Below, in pieces: positions 9,902 to 18,356 of a stretch of DNA of 33,958 bases. The DNA comes from Terriglobia bacterium (GTDB lineage Bacteria; Acidobacteriota; Terriglobia; Terriglobales; Acidobacteriaceae), in assembly GCA_020073385.1 (NCBI GenBank), contig JAIQFH010000094.1, positions 1 to 33,958 of the forward strand, written 5' to 3'. Under the pieces are notes generated by a model, which ran no database searches, had not been told where the DNA came from, and saw only the letters and a program-made list of their open reading frames with translations. Both the position numbers and the translations under genes were made by a program. Within the stretch, counting starts at the first letter, position 1. Each line of letters starts with the position of its first letter.

Positions 9902-11407
9902 ATGTTGAGGCATATGGTAGGACTAGCTGTAATTTGCGTGCTGAGTCTGGCTCCGATTGCGGCGGCACAAGCTGGAGAAAGCGTTCCTGTCATCCGCACC
10001 GAAGCAAGTGAGGTGCTAGTCCCTGCAGCCGTGTTTGCTGATGTAAGAGGTGGTGATTATGACGTATTGCACTTAAGTACTCAAGACTTCCGTCTGTTTG
10101 AAGACGGAAAGGAGCAGCGGATCAATAATGTCACTCTTGAACGTATCTACTGGACACCAGCTTTTCCAGATAACTTAGGCTTTGAAGCGAATGAAGCCTT
10201 TACACCCAAAGGAAAGTGGGTGCACCTGCGGAACTCCCCTTTTCCGTTCCTGCGCTGGTCTGAACGTCGATACTACCTGATCGCCTATCCTCCTCCTTCT
10301 TCTCCCGCTGATAGCTGTCATAAAATAAAAATTACTGTCAACGCCAAGGATTCAGCGGGTAGGCGCCTGACGCGGGCAGAAATAGAACCTATCATGACGA
10401 AGAGCGGCCCTTATACGCTAAAGGCCGAAGTGGATCGTCGCAACCTGCTCATTAACTCCCGTGCGCAATATTGCAATACGCCGCACTCCGCAACCGATCC
10501 TCTCTATGGAACCCCGATGAGCAAGAAAATGGAAGATATCGCGTTTGCACCTAAGAACCACGATAATAGGGTAAACCTAAGTGCCGTCGATTTCTATGAT
10601 GAATCGCATATAGCCCATGTACATGCGACCCTTGACTTTCCATCAATCTCAGATCGAACGGGTGTTCCGAGCTTCGTGATTGCGCTTCTCGGCATGGCGT
10701 ACCAACGCAACGGTGTCCTTAAGGCCCGGTTTAGCGACAGCGAACAAGAGGGATGCGCGTTCTTACGGAACGATTCCGACTGGCTATACAAGCAGCTTTG
10801 CGATCAAGATACCTTTCCAAATCATTACGAGACCGAGGTTCAACTACCTCCCGGTGAGTACAATTTGCGAGTCGTGCTCGACTTTGGGGGCGATATTCGG
10901 CGCGCCGATGCTCCCGTAACCGTGCGAGAGATTGGCAAGCAGCTCGTCGTTAGCGGAATTGCGCTTTGCAGCCGGTTTCACCCGTACAAGGTAGCACAGA
11001 CGCCACCCGAGTCTTCAGACCAACAAAACGTACCTATTATGCCCTTCGAATTACAGCCACTGGTGAGCAAGGGGATTGAATTTACGCCTACGGGGGAGAC
11101 TCGCTTCAAGAAGAAAGAGCCTCTGATCGCGTATTTTGAGTTGTATGAGCCGCTTCTGACTGAGGGACGAGACACGCACGTGCAGTTTCAAGTGAAAATC
11201 AGCGATGCACAAACAGGGGAGATCAAGTCTGATACGGGTCCTCGCCCGGCAGACCCGTACATCAATCCGGGCAGAGGCACGATTCCGATATCACAGCAGA
11301 TTGCAATCGGTGAACTGCCCTCTGGCACCTATAGATTGGATATACAAGCTTTTGACTCAGCAGGTGGTCACGCCGAATCGCCGAGCACTCTTTTCACGGT
11401 GGAGTAA
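9902..11407 (+). CDS. Secreted protein resembling the acidobacterial VWFA-related domain N-terminus, function unknown
   Basis: A 501-residue protein with a signal peptide (MLRHMVGLAVICVLSLAPIA, cleavage probably after AAAQA). Residues about 30-85 (VPVIRTEASEVLVPAAVFAD, then LSTQDFRLFEDGKEQRINNV) match the opening of the acidobacterial VWFA-related family, in which an 'EDG..Q.I' motif precedes the von Willebrand A domain. The rest shows no recognisable MIDAS (DxSxS) and is mostly beta-rich, ending in a segment like an extracellular Ig/filamin-type repeat (ELPSGTYRLDIQAFDSAGGH). It lies 54 bp after the RHS stop, in the same direction. An ATG at 9914 is an alternative start. No immunity-protein features were seen. 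Confidence 0.65.
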   Translation: MLRHMVGLAVICVLSLAPIAAAQAGESVPVIRTEASEVLVPAAVFADVRGGDYDVLHLSTQDFRLFEDGKEQRINNVTLERIYWTPAFPDNLGFEANEAFTPKGKWVHLRNSPFPFLRWSERRYYLIAYPPPSSPADSCHKIKITVNAKDSAGRRLTRAEIEPIMTKSGPYTLKAEVDRRNLLINSRAQYCNTPHSATDPLYGTPMSKKMEDIAFAPKNHDNRVNLSAVDFYDESHIAHVHATLDFPSISDRTGVPSFVIALLGMAYQRNGVLKARFSDSEQEGCAFLRNDSDWLYKQLCDQDTFPNHYETEVQLPPGEYNLRVVLDFGGDIRRADAPVTVREIGKQLVVSGIALCSRFHPYKVAQTPPESSDQQNVPIMPFELQPLVSKGIEFTPTGETRFKKKEPLIAYFELYEPLLTEGRDTHVQFQVKISDAQTGEIKSDTGPRPADPYINPGRGTIPISQQIAIGELPSGTYRLDIQAFDSAGGHAESPSTLFTVE

Positions 11408-11533
11408 AACTTGCAAAAATAAAGCGCAATCGCGATCTGGACTGCATGCTCAGGGGCTCGGCGCGTCCTCAAACCGCTTCCGAGATCGACTCGTACGTAC
11501 TTGGGTCTTTGGGCTAGCCCTATATGGACAACT

Positions 11534-12793
11534 ATGACTCCGGCCAGTTCCCTGGAATCCCAGCATCCGGACCGCTCCAATCGAAGAAGGGTCCAATATG
11601 ATCCCGAGCTAATCCTTTCCCTTGACTGGGCCGCATTGACGTTATGTATTTTAGAAATACCGTTGCTTGCCGCCTCGAATTACCGCGCCAATAGTGTTCC
11701 GGGTACAGCGGGTATTTCGATTGCCGTTCTCGTTTATTTCCTTGTCCGGTGCATCTTCCGCACACGCGTGCGCGTAGTTTGGCTGGCTTGCTTGCTTGGC
11801 ACTGCTGGCGGGTGCGTTGCGATGTTAGCGGTGCTCCAGTTTTCCAGAGCCAGCACTCGGCTCCAGGAAATCGGATTTGTGAAACTCCTCCCATTCCGCT
11901 CGCGCCTGATTCATCCAGTTCCCGGCTGGCTCCCGGGAGAGAGCTTTACGGCGCTGCTGCTGGCACTGCCGTTTGCATGTGCCGCCGCTGCGTATCCCTG
12001 GCGGAAGCAATCACTCCCATATAGAAGGGTGGGTGCTGTAGTCGCATTACTCCCGACAATCGTGATTGTCAGCGGCCTTTGTCTTTCCTTGTCGCGGGCC
12101 GTGTTTTGGAGCACCGTGCTGTTCTTGATTGTGACCTGCTCCCTCATGACGGCGTATCGGCTTGTTTCTGTGAAGGCAGGCTCAGCTTTGCTGGCGAGTT
12201 CATTCGCCGGCCTAGTCGTGGTGTTGACCGTCGCCAGCGCATTTTATCCCGGTATTTTCAAAGCGTATCTTGGGAGACAAGTATCGCAGGTTCGAAGCAC
12301 GCAGGGACGCACTGTAATTTGGAGCCACTCCTTGGAACTGGTTCGTTCCCACCCCTTTTGGGGTGTAGGTTCATCGAATGCAGCGCTATTCTTGCTGTCG
12401 AGTGCGGATGAACAAGACACAACGGGATTTGCCAGTCGATCGTTCAGTCTGCCAGTTCAGATCCTAGTAGAGAAAGGCATCATCGGTTTTGCTCTTTATG
12501 CGGCTTTTTTAATTCTGGTTGCCCGCGAGTTCCACAAATCGATGAAGTCAGGTCCCGCGCAAAGCAAGCTTTCATCGACAAGAGAAGGCCCAGGCTCGCG
12601 AGCATCCAGGAAGAGTGCAGAAGATTCCCGATTGGAGTCTCAGATCGCCGGCAAAGCCACGAACTGTGGCTTCGCGGCTGGAATCATTGCGGTGTTATTT
12701 CGGGAGCTGATGTACTCTTCCTTATTCGAGCATACGTTGACTCTAAGTCTTTTCATGGCTCTAGTGGCCCTTGTCTGTAGGCGGGAGCAATGA
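11534..12793 (+). CDS. O-antigen ligase / Wzy-like polysaccharide polymerase membrane protein
   Basis: About 419 residues with roughly ten hydrophobic segments. The family marker is the periplasmic-loop Wzy_C motif: RTVIWSHSLELVRSHPFWGV followed by GSSN, with an upstream SLSRAVFWS segment typical of O-antigen ligases. These proteins join or polymerise lipid-linked glycans at the periplasmic face. The ATG at 11534 is chosen; the frame extends to a TTG at 11501, and neither has a strong ribosome site. A hydrophilic insert (about 350-390, Ser/Arg-rich) separates the last membrane segments. The stop overlaps the next gene's start in ATGA, so the two are probably translationally coupled. Substrate glycan is unknown. 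Confidence 0.8.
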   Translation: MTPASSLESQHPDRSNRRRVQYDPELILSLDWAALTLCILEIPLLAASNYRANSVPGTAGISIAVLVYFLVRCIFRTRVRVVWLACLLGTAGGCVAMLAVLQFSRASTRLQEIGFVKLLPFRSRLIHPVPGWLPGESFTALLLALPFACAAAAYPWRKQSLPYRRVGAVVALLPTIVIVSGLCLSLSRAVFWSTVLFLIVTCSLMTAYRLVSVKAGSALLASSFAGLVVVLTVASAFYPGIFKAYLGRQVSQVRSTQGRTVIWSHSLELVRSHPFWGVGSSNAALFLLSSADEQDTTGFASRSFSLPVQILVEKGIIGFALYAAFLILVAREFHKSMKSGPAQSKLSSTREGPGSRASRKSAEDSRLESQIAGKATNCGFAAGIIAVLFRELMYSSLFEHTLTLSLFMALVALVCRREQ

Positions 12794-13983
12794 ACCGCAT
12801 GAGCTTGAAACCGCTCACAATCGGAATCGCCGCAGCAGTGCTTGCGTTGCAGTGGCCCTTCCTTCAATGCCGTAGGGCAGACTCTAAGCTCAGCGAATTT
12901 TACGCCGAGATTGCCTCAGCAAACTTCGGCGCAGCTCGCGACAGTATCGACGAAGCGATAAAGCTTTGGCCCTCTAATGCGCGGTATTACGCGTGGAGAG
13001 GTTACTGCAAGAGCCAAAGTTTTCCTCCGCAGTGCCCTCGCAACAGATATACCGATAAAGGTCAGCAGGCATTGGATCGGGATTTGGTTCAGGATGCCAT
13101 CGAAGACTACCGTCATGCGCTTGCGCTTAATCCTCGAGATGCCGTTGCGCACCACGATCTCGCGTGGCTTGATCATCTGCTGGGCGATGATGCCGCTGCT
13201 GAAGCAGACTGGCAGGAAGCGACGAATCTCGACCCCGATAATGCGGTGTTCCATCTCAGCTTCGGGATGTACCTGGAAGAAGACGGAAAAGGAGCAGCCG
13301 CGCGAGAACAATACGCACGGGCGATTGTACAATCGCCCTCGATTCTCGACTCACAGTTCTTCCTCAGGTACCGGACTCGCTCCTCGCAGACTGCGGATGC
13401 CATGGTTGCTGAAGTAACTGAGAACCTTGCATCGAAACTGCAGCACCAGAATGATCCGATATTAGAAGGGCGGCTGGGGAAGCTGTGCCTATACGGCGGA
13501 AATCTGGATCGTGCGAAAGAACTACTGGAAGACGCGGTGCAGCAACTGCCGAACTTGCCGCTGGTATGGTTCAATCTGGGAGAAGTTCATCGACTCCAAG
13601 GTGACCCTTCCGAGGCGACGCTCTGCTATCGCAGAGCTACCACCATCGATTCATCGCTGGCTCAAGCCTATCTGAGACTCGGCGAGCTCGAATTGGAGGC
13701 GGGGCATAAGAACGCCGCTTTTCAAGACCTGAACGTTGCGGTCCAGAAATGGCAACGTGTCAATCCGATTACAGCTGCACACAATAACCGGCTGTATGGC
13801 GGACCAACGCAGACGATCGACGACCTGTTGCCTACCACACTTGTTTGGTACGTTTCGCCGTGTGAAGTTTCGGCGGCATGGACGGCGCTCTCTAGACTTT
13901 TTCCCGAACGGCAGGAATACGCACGCAGAAGTCGCACTTGTGAGACATTGCCAGGTCCACACAAATTTCTTGATGTCGATTGA
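12790..13983 (+). CDS. Membrane-anchored TPR protein coupled to the O-antigen-ligase-like gene
   Basis: A 397-residue protein with an N-terminal hydrophobic segment (LTIGIAAAVLALQWPFLQC), which could be a signal anchor or a lipoprotein-like leader. Tetratricopeptide repeats follow: DAIEDYRHALALNPRDAVAH, then AEADWQEATNLDPDNAVFHL, then a second block with DRAKELLEDAVQQLPNLPLV and EATLCYRRATTIDSSLAQAY. TPR domains are often fused to or paired with Wzy/WaaL-like proteins, and the 4-bp overlap fits a joint role, possibly as a periplasmic scaffold. No enzymatic motif was seen. Confidence 0.85.
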   Translation: MNRMSLKPLTIGIAAAVLALQWPFLQCRRADSKLSEFYAEIASANFGAARDSIDEAIKLWPSNARYYAWRGYCKSQSFPPQCPRNRYTDKGQQALDRDLVQDAIEDYRHALALNPRDAVAHHDLAWLDHLLGDDAAAEADWQEATNLDPDNAVFHLSFGMYLEEDGKGAAAREQYARAIVQSPSILDSQFFLRYRTRSSQTADAMVAEVTENLASKLQHQNDPILEGRLGKLCLYGGNLDRAKELLEDAVQQLPNLPLVWFNLGEVHRLQGDPSEATLCYRRATTIDSSLAQAYLRLGELELEAGHKNAAFQDLNVAVQKWQRVNPITAAHNNRLYGGPTQTIDDLLPTTLVWYVSPCEVSAAWTALSRLFPERQEYARRSRTCETLPGPHKFLDVD

Positions 13984-13993
13984 GGCGCGATTT

Positions 13994-16450
13994 ATGAGGA
14001 TAATGATTCGGATCGGTCACAAGCTGGCTGCCGCAGTGCTTCTTTTGTGTGCCTCTTCGTGGATGGCTGTAGCGCAGGCGCCTACAATTCATGCAGAGTT
14101 CACGAAACCAGACGCCGAGATCCCGGTGGCCCATTGGCAATTGGTGGGACCTTTTCGGTTTGCGGAGAAGGATCTACAAGTTTCCGAGCCCGATAAGCTG
14201 CCGGTCGGGCTGAATCACGATTATCTCTCCGAATTGGGGCAGAGGGAATCCGCTATTGACGCGGCAAGCTTTTCTTCGCTCAAGGCAACGCCGGATTGTG
14301 AGTTGACCACTGGCCCGATCTCGGCGAATTCAGACACCAACATCTTGGATCTCGCGACTGGAGGCAGGCGCTGCGAGTATGCAGTTGCATACGTAGCCGC
14401 TGTAATTGAGAGTCCGCGCGATCAGAGTATCGTGATAGCTGCGGGTGCAGACGATAACTTGAAGATGTGGATGAATGGCGAGGAAATATTGGCCGATCCT
14501 GTCGTCGTGCATCGCTTTATCAAGAAGTTTGGTCACGTAGCGGGGGCGAGTCTGAAGAAGGGCAATAATTTCCTGCTTGTAAAAGTGGGAAATCTGACTG
14601 GGGATTGGCGACTGATCGTAACCTTATTCCCTCATGATCGAGCTGTGGATCTGGCCCAGGAAAATGCGATAAACCCGATCCTCGTTGAGAGTGTTTTTCC
14701 AGCGCCAGCGCCACTTCAGTTGCACACTGACCTACTTTCGGCCACAGAGAGCGCGAAGGCGCAGATCACAGATGTACGCCATCAAGTGCTCGATGCCTGG
14801 AAGCTTGGCAGTACCAGGACAACGACGAAAGACATCAGCGCACTAGGAAAGAACATGGTTTATTTCTGTCGCGTCACCTCGGGCGACAGAACCATCGAGA
14901 GGCCGTTTTTCTACGGAGACATGGATACAGGTTTTGCAAAACTGAGAGAGCGGATCGAGAGTGCGAAGACTGATGACGATTTCGTAACAATGGCAATCCA
15001 GGCGCAATCGACTCGCCTGAAGCATTTGTTAGAACCAGAGAGCCGATCGAGTGAAGCTTGGGGCCAGAAGGTCGCGGCGTCATTCGCTGAACTAGAGCAA
15101 AATCTCAACTCCCTTGCACAGGGAAGCGAAGCATTCCGCCATGCCGCTGGTACCCACCTTCGCGGATACCGGTCTTCAGTTGACAACCAAGTCCTGAACT
15201 ACTGGATTCACGTTCCCGAACAGGCGGAACAAAAAGGCAAGCCGATGCCATTGGTAGTTGTGCTTCCGTGGACGGCATTAGACAATCTGCCATTTCTCGA
15301 AAGTGCTCAGATCGCATCATTCGAGGAGGCAGAGCGCTATCGGATATTGGGCGATGAATATCAGTTCGGGGTTTTACAGGTGTGGGGCAGAGGAAAGAAC
15401 CTCGGCGGGACTGCGATTTGGAAAACTGATGTGCTCGAAGCCATAGATGCAGCAAGCCGAGACTACGCGATTGACCAGAGCCGAATTTACTTGGTAGGTG
15501 ACTGCGAAGGCGGTCGGCAAGCACTTTTGCTAGGGGAGCGGTACCCAAGTCGATTTGCAGGTATTGCTGTGGAAGGGCCAATCTCCATCATTCAGGGGCG
15601 GTCGCGGCACTTTGCGCCGTGGCTTCAGTATTCATCACCAATAGCTTCCGTAGCTAACTTGGCAAATACACCTGTTTTTATCAGTCACGAGGTCTATGGC
15701 CAGCCTCCAGCGCAGGAATCAGAGTTGTTCGTGAGCAGGGCGCGTGCCGCGGGCGTGGACGCGACCCTTGTGCGCACGACGAACGGATTTCATGGGTTCT
15801 CGCAAAATCCTATGGGAGTGAAGCGCTCGCTGTTTGAATTTCTAAAAAGAAAGCAGGTTACGTTCCCTCGGGGCAAACGCGTCGTTCAGTCGGATATGCC
15901 GAGGTTCGGGGCAGGACACGGGCCCATCGAGGATGCATTCGGGACGTCAGTTCTGGTAGTGGAAGGCACCACTGGCACAGCTAATCAGCATATGGCGGTT
16001 CATACTCTTACCGAGGAAGTACTCTCGGAATGGAAGCGAGCGTACTTCGTCGAGTGCCCGCGAAAACTAGACGTGGATGTCTCAGCGCTGGACATAGAGC
16101 GGCACAATCTGATCTTCATAGGCGACCGTGATACCAATACTTGGATTCAGCAAATGGCGACAACCCTTCCGGTCAGCGTGACGCAGGACCGAATCTCAAT
16201 TGCTGGAAAAATCTATGAAGGCTCCCAACTCGGATACGAATTTATCTCTGCTAATTCCGTGAGTCCTGGCAAATATATCGTAGTCATTGGAATGAATCAT
16301 TGGGGCCCGCTCAATGGATGGAAGATTCACCCATCTAAGGATGGGATTGCAGACTACATGATCTTTGATCTGCAGGGCCCTTCGGCAAAGCTCCGGGATG
16401 CCGGGTACTACGATGAGACGATTTGGAGCAAGTTAGTGGCGAGTCAGTGA
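13994..16450 (+). CDS. Large secreted alpha/beta hydrolase (esterase/peptidase-like) with Cys in the nucleophile elbow
   Basis: An 818-residue protein. The start at 13994 is preferred to upstream starts in the same open frame (13736, 13973) because GAGG lies 8 nt before it and a signal peptide follows (MRIMIRIGHKLAAAVLLLCA, ending MAVAQA). Domains: a PA14-like N-terminal beta region around AAGADDNLKMWMNGEEI; an alpha/beta hydrolase core with PLVVVLPWTALDNLPF, the elbow VGDCEGGRQAL (Cys at about residue 504) and a putative His in GFHGFSQNP (about 600); and a C-terminal domain with NLIFIGDRDTNTWIQ and GKYIVVIGMNHWGPLNG, found in large secreted esterases. The usual HGxxD acidic site reads HEVYGQPP, so the triad is not canonical. 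Substrate unknown. Confidence 0.75.
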   Translation: MRIMIRIGHKLAAAVLLLCASSWMAVAQAPTIHAEFTKPDAEIPVAHWQLVGPFRFAEKDLQVSEPDKLPVGLNHDYLSELGQRESAIDAASFSSLKATPDCELTTGPISANSDTNILDLATGGRRCEYAVAYVAAVIESPRDQSIVIAAGADDNLKMWMNGEEILADPVVVHRFIKKFGHVAGASLKKGNNFLLVKVGNLTGDWRLIVTLFPHDRAVDLAQENAINPILVESVFPAPAPLQLHTDLLSATESAKAQITDVRHQVLDAWKLGSTRTTTKDISALGKNMVYFCRVTSGDRTIERPFFYGDMDTGFAKLRERIESAKTDDDFVTMAIQAQSTRLKHLLEPESRSSEAWGQKVAASFAELEQNLNSLAQGSEAFRHAAGTHLRGYRSSVDNQVLNYWIHVPEQAEQKGKPMPLVVVLPWTALDNLPFLESAQIASFEEAERYRILGDEYQFGVLQVWGRGKNLGGTAIWKTDVLEAIDAASRDYAIDQSRIYLVGDCEGGRQALLLGERYPSRFAGIAVEGPISIIQGRSRHFAPWLQYSSPIASVANLANTPVFISHEVYGQPPAQESELFVSRARAAGVDATLVRTTNGFHGFSQNPMGVKRSLFEFLKRKQVTFPRGKRVVQSDMPRFGAGHGPIEDAFGTSVLVVEGTTGTANQHMAVHTLTEEVLSEWKRAYFVECPRKLDVDVSALDIERHNLIFIGDRDTNTWIQQMATTLPVSVTQDRISIAGKIYEGSQLGYEFISANSVSPGKYIVVIGMNHWGPLNGWKIHPSKDGIADYMIFDLQGPSAKLRDAGYYDETIWSKLVASQ

Positions 16451-16651
16451 ACGTTTGCAATTTGTGCAGGTTGCATCGGTGGCCAATTCGCAACAATGCG
16501 CGCACGCTGTAACAATCCGCGCGTGTCAAAGTCGCACGGTTTCCCGTCTGGGCCAAGACTCTTTGCTTCACGATGGTTTTGATAGGAATCGAGCAGCATG
16601 TAGAAATTCTTGGGTAGCCTTTGGTTCAGAACCTCCAAGAGCACCGATGCT

Positions 16652-16785
16652 TTATCCGCCACGCTCCCGCAGCCAACGAGCAGTCGCGGCCAGACAAAAT
16701 CTCAGACAGCTGCCGACGTGGAAGGATGGCAGCACCCCGCGCTTGGCGAGCTTGAATATGGTGACTCGAGATGTGGCGAAATAAT
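16652..16785 (-). pseudogene. Excisionase-type HTH gene, 5'-truncated copy 1
   Basis: On the minus strand, immediately after the mtgA stop, the frame reads SRVTIFKLAKRGVLPSFHVG and continues SCLRFCLAATARWLRERGG to a TAA at 16652-16654. This aligns along its length with the intact excisionase-type gene at 17780 (SISLYKMAKSGRLPSFKIG, ARWLRERGG), but the first helix (AQQLSKILSVS) is missing and no start codon is present. The remaining 200 bases to the hydrolase gene show no convincing gene. Confidence 0.75.
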
Positions 16786-16800
16786 GAGTGTCGCTTGTGA

Positions 16801-17508
16801 CTACCAACCCATCTGGCCCATCCGCTCAAGGATGAGCGCGCTGTAGTTATTCATGCGCTCGGGCCGTCGCTTCAGCGGAGCCGGCAGAATCGCGGCCAGC
16901 CGTGCCGCCTGTTCCCGACCGATATTCCGAGCCGCGGTTCGGTCGTAATAACTGGACGTCGACTCTGCACCATAAATGCCAGGATCCCATTCGACCACGT
17001 TGAGGTAGATCTCCAAAATGCGTCGCTTGCCGAGGACGAATTCGGCCACTGGTACCAGTGTGAACTCCGCGCCCTTACGGAGGACTGAGCGGCCCGTCCC
17101 GAAGAATAGGTTTTTTACGAGTTGCTGCGTAATGGTGGACGCTCCGCGAGTGCGACCGCCTTCCAAATCGTCTTCGGCGGCGATCTGGATCTGGTGCCAA
17201 TCGAACCCATGGTGCTGGTAGAAGCGCGCGTCCTCCGCGGCGATGACCGCATGTTGCAAGTTGGGCGAGACTTGGCTGAGCGGAACGAACTTGTAGCATT
17301 CGCGATACCGCGTCTGGTGAAGCCAGGCCTGCAAGCGGCGCTGCATGTGGACCGCGGTTGTCGGTGGGTCGATCCACCGGGCGAGCAGAAGGATCAGCGC
17401 GGCAATCGACCAAACAAGTACCACACCCATGACAAGCCACCGAACAAAGGACCGGAGAAATCCCTTGCGAAGCGGGGTCTTGGGGTGTGTGTCTGGCTTT
17501 TCCCTCAC
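16801..17508 (-). CDS. mtgA: Monofunctional biosynthetic peptidoglycan transglycosylase (GT51)
   Basis: MtgA polymerises lipid II into glycan strands at the outer face of the cytoplasmic membrane. One transmembrane segment (WLVMGVVLVWSIAALILLL) precedes the GT51 core: VIAAEDARFYQHHGFDW with the catalytic Glu, RGASTITQQLVKNLFF, and KRRILEIYLNVVEWDPGIYG with the second conserved Glu. The GTG at 17508 gives about 235 residues and about 20 residues before the membrane segment, as in E. coli MtgA. The frame stays open to 17748, but that part runs through an excisionase relic in another frame and is probably not coding. A TTG at 17574 is an alternative. The gene lies between two HTH relics, so an element has inserted beside it or carried it along. 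Confidence 0.85.
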   Translation of the reverse strand: MREKPDTHPKTPLRKGFLRSFVRWLVMGVVLVWSIAALILLLARWIDPPTTAVHMQRRLQAWLHQTRYRECYKFVPLSQVSPNLQHAVIAAEDARFYQHHGFDWHQIQIAAEDDLEGGRTRGASTITQQLVKNLFFGTGRSVLRKGAEFTLVPVAEFVLGKRRILEIYLNVVEWDPGIYGAESTSSYYDRTAARNIGREQAARLAAILPAPLKRRPERMNNYSALILERMGQMGW

Positions 17509-17590
17509 ATCTTTCAGAATAATAGCCTGGGGTTGGGTGGTTATTGATGTGCCGCTGTAAGCCGCATTTTCCAAAACGACAGGCTGAATG

Positions 17591-17710
17591 CTACATCTTT
17601 CGCAACCAAGTCGCCACCGCTCGCGGATCAAACCGGACGCACGTGCCGACGCGAAATGAAGGGATTCTTCCAGCGCCCGCGCTTCAAGCTTGTTGAACCG
17701 GCAGAACGAC
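17591..17710 (-). pseudogene. Excisionase-type HTH gene, frameshifted copy 2
   Basis: The minus strand reads AGRIPSFRVGTCVRFDPRAV followed by ATWLRKM and a TAG at 17591-17593, the C-terminal half of an excisionase-type HTH protein. The preceding residues (CRFNKLEAR) appear in another frame, so an indel at about 17685 breaks the gene. It is closer to the 'RFDP' subtype than the copies at 16652 and 17780 ('RFC'), which suggests a separate insertion rather than a simple duplication. It overlaps the upstream open part of the mtgA frame. Confidence 0.65.
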
Positions 17711-17779
17711 GCAACGGTCGATCCCACCACAGTCTCATGCGCATGCAATTTGAAAACGCCCCCGGCTGGGCCAATGACT

Positions 17780-17992
17780 CTAGCCGCCGCGCTCCCGCAA
17801 CCAACGAGCTACCGTCATCGGGCAAAAGCGTACGGAAGTGCCAATTTTGAAGGATGGCAGCCGGCCGGATTTCGCCATTTTGTAGAGACTGATAGACGAG
17901 ACTGAGAGAATTTTGGACAGTTGTTGCGCAGTCATAGCGCCGCCTTCATGGTTCTCAATGCGCTCGACCACGCTTTGTCCATTCGAGAACAC
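17780..17992 (-). CDS. Excisionase/MerR-like HTH DNA-binding protein (intact copy 3)
   Basis: About 70 residues with one helix-turn-helix of the HTH_17 type: MTAQQLSKILSVSSISLYKM, then AKSGRLPSFKIGTSVRF and VARWLRERGG. These proteins bend DNA at attachment sites during excision or act as small regulators of mobile elements. The GTG at 17992 is chosen because AAGG lies 7 nt upstream and family members usually have a short 'IE.H' segment before the HTH (here VVERIENHEGG). An ATG at 17935 with GAAGG is an alternative, and the frame is open to 18076. No integrase gene is adjacent. It lies downstream of the primase on the same strand. Confidence 0.75.
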   Translation of the reverse strand: MFSNGQSVVERIENHEGGAMTAQQLSKILSVSSISLYKMAKSGRLPSFKIGTSVRFCPMTVARWLRERGG

Positions 17993-18229
17993 ATGTGTGC
18001 CTTGTCGTTGATACGTGCGTCTGGAACTGGATTCGGCAGTCGCCAATGCTGCCGAGTGCTGAAATGTACGCCTCACAATTGATGACCTGCACTGTTCTCC
18101 TCCCCGGCAGATAACTCTCTTTCCTACAACAAATCACCAAAATCGAAAAATAAAAGTTCATGTAGAATTTGGAGTTGCGGCGCTCTTTCGGCATCTAGCC
18201 GTCAAGATTTCCCAGTTTCCGCGTGCTTT

Positions 18230-18253
18230 GTAACGCCGTAACGCTGTAACGCC
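18230..18253 (+). repeat. Iteron-like cluster A: three tandem 8-bp GTAACGCY repeats
   Basis: Three head-to-tail copies of GTAACGCC/GTAACGCT/GTAACGCC run without spacer. Together with cluster B they form a 14-bp perfect inverted repeat (18238-18251 against 18330-18343) around an A+T-rich stretch. Confidence 0.8.
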
Positions 18254-18330
18254 AATTTTCCGATAAGCATTTAACTTTTATTTCTCCGTGAGTCAACCAA
18301 ATCAAAATATTTTTTCTTAATGAGAGTCCC

Positions 18331-18356
18331 GTTACAGCGTTACATCCGTTACGTCC
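18331..18356 (-). repeat. Iteron-like cluster B, inverted, overlapping the primase 3' end
   Basis: On the minus strand three units, GGACGTAAC, GGATGTAAC and GCTGTAAC, encode the last residues of the primase (DVTDVTL) and its stop. The same GTAAC core repeats in opposite orientation in cluster A. The 78-base spacer (18252-18329) is rich in A and T. Opposed iterons, an A+T-rich spacer and an adjacent P4-type primase-helicase together suggest a replication origin. Confidence 0.7.

Noticed and set aside
16506..16513. Single GCTGTAAC unit matching the iteron core
   Set aside because: One 8-base match is expected by chance in a window of this size, and there is no second unit nearby.
16444..16662. 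72-codon minus-strand frame starting at a GTG that overlaps the stop of HTH relic copy 1
   Set aside because: No ribosome site and no recognised pattern, and it reaches into the end of the hydrolase gene; kept as unassigned sequence.
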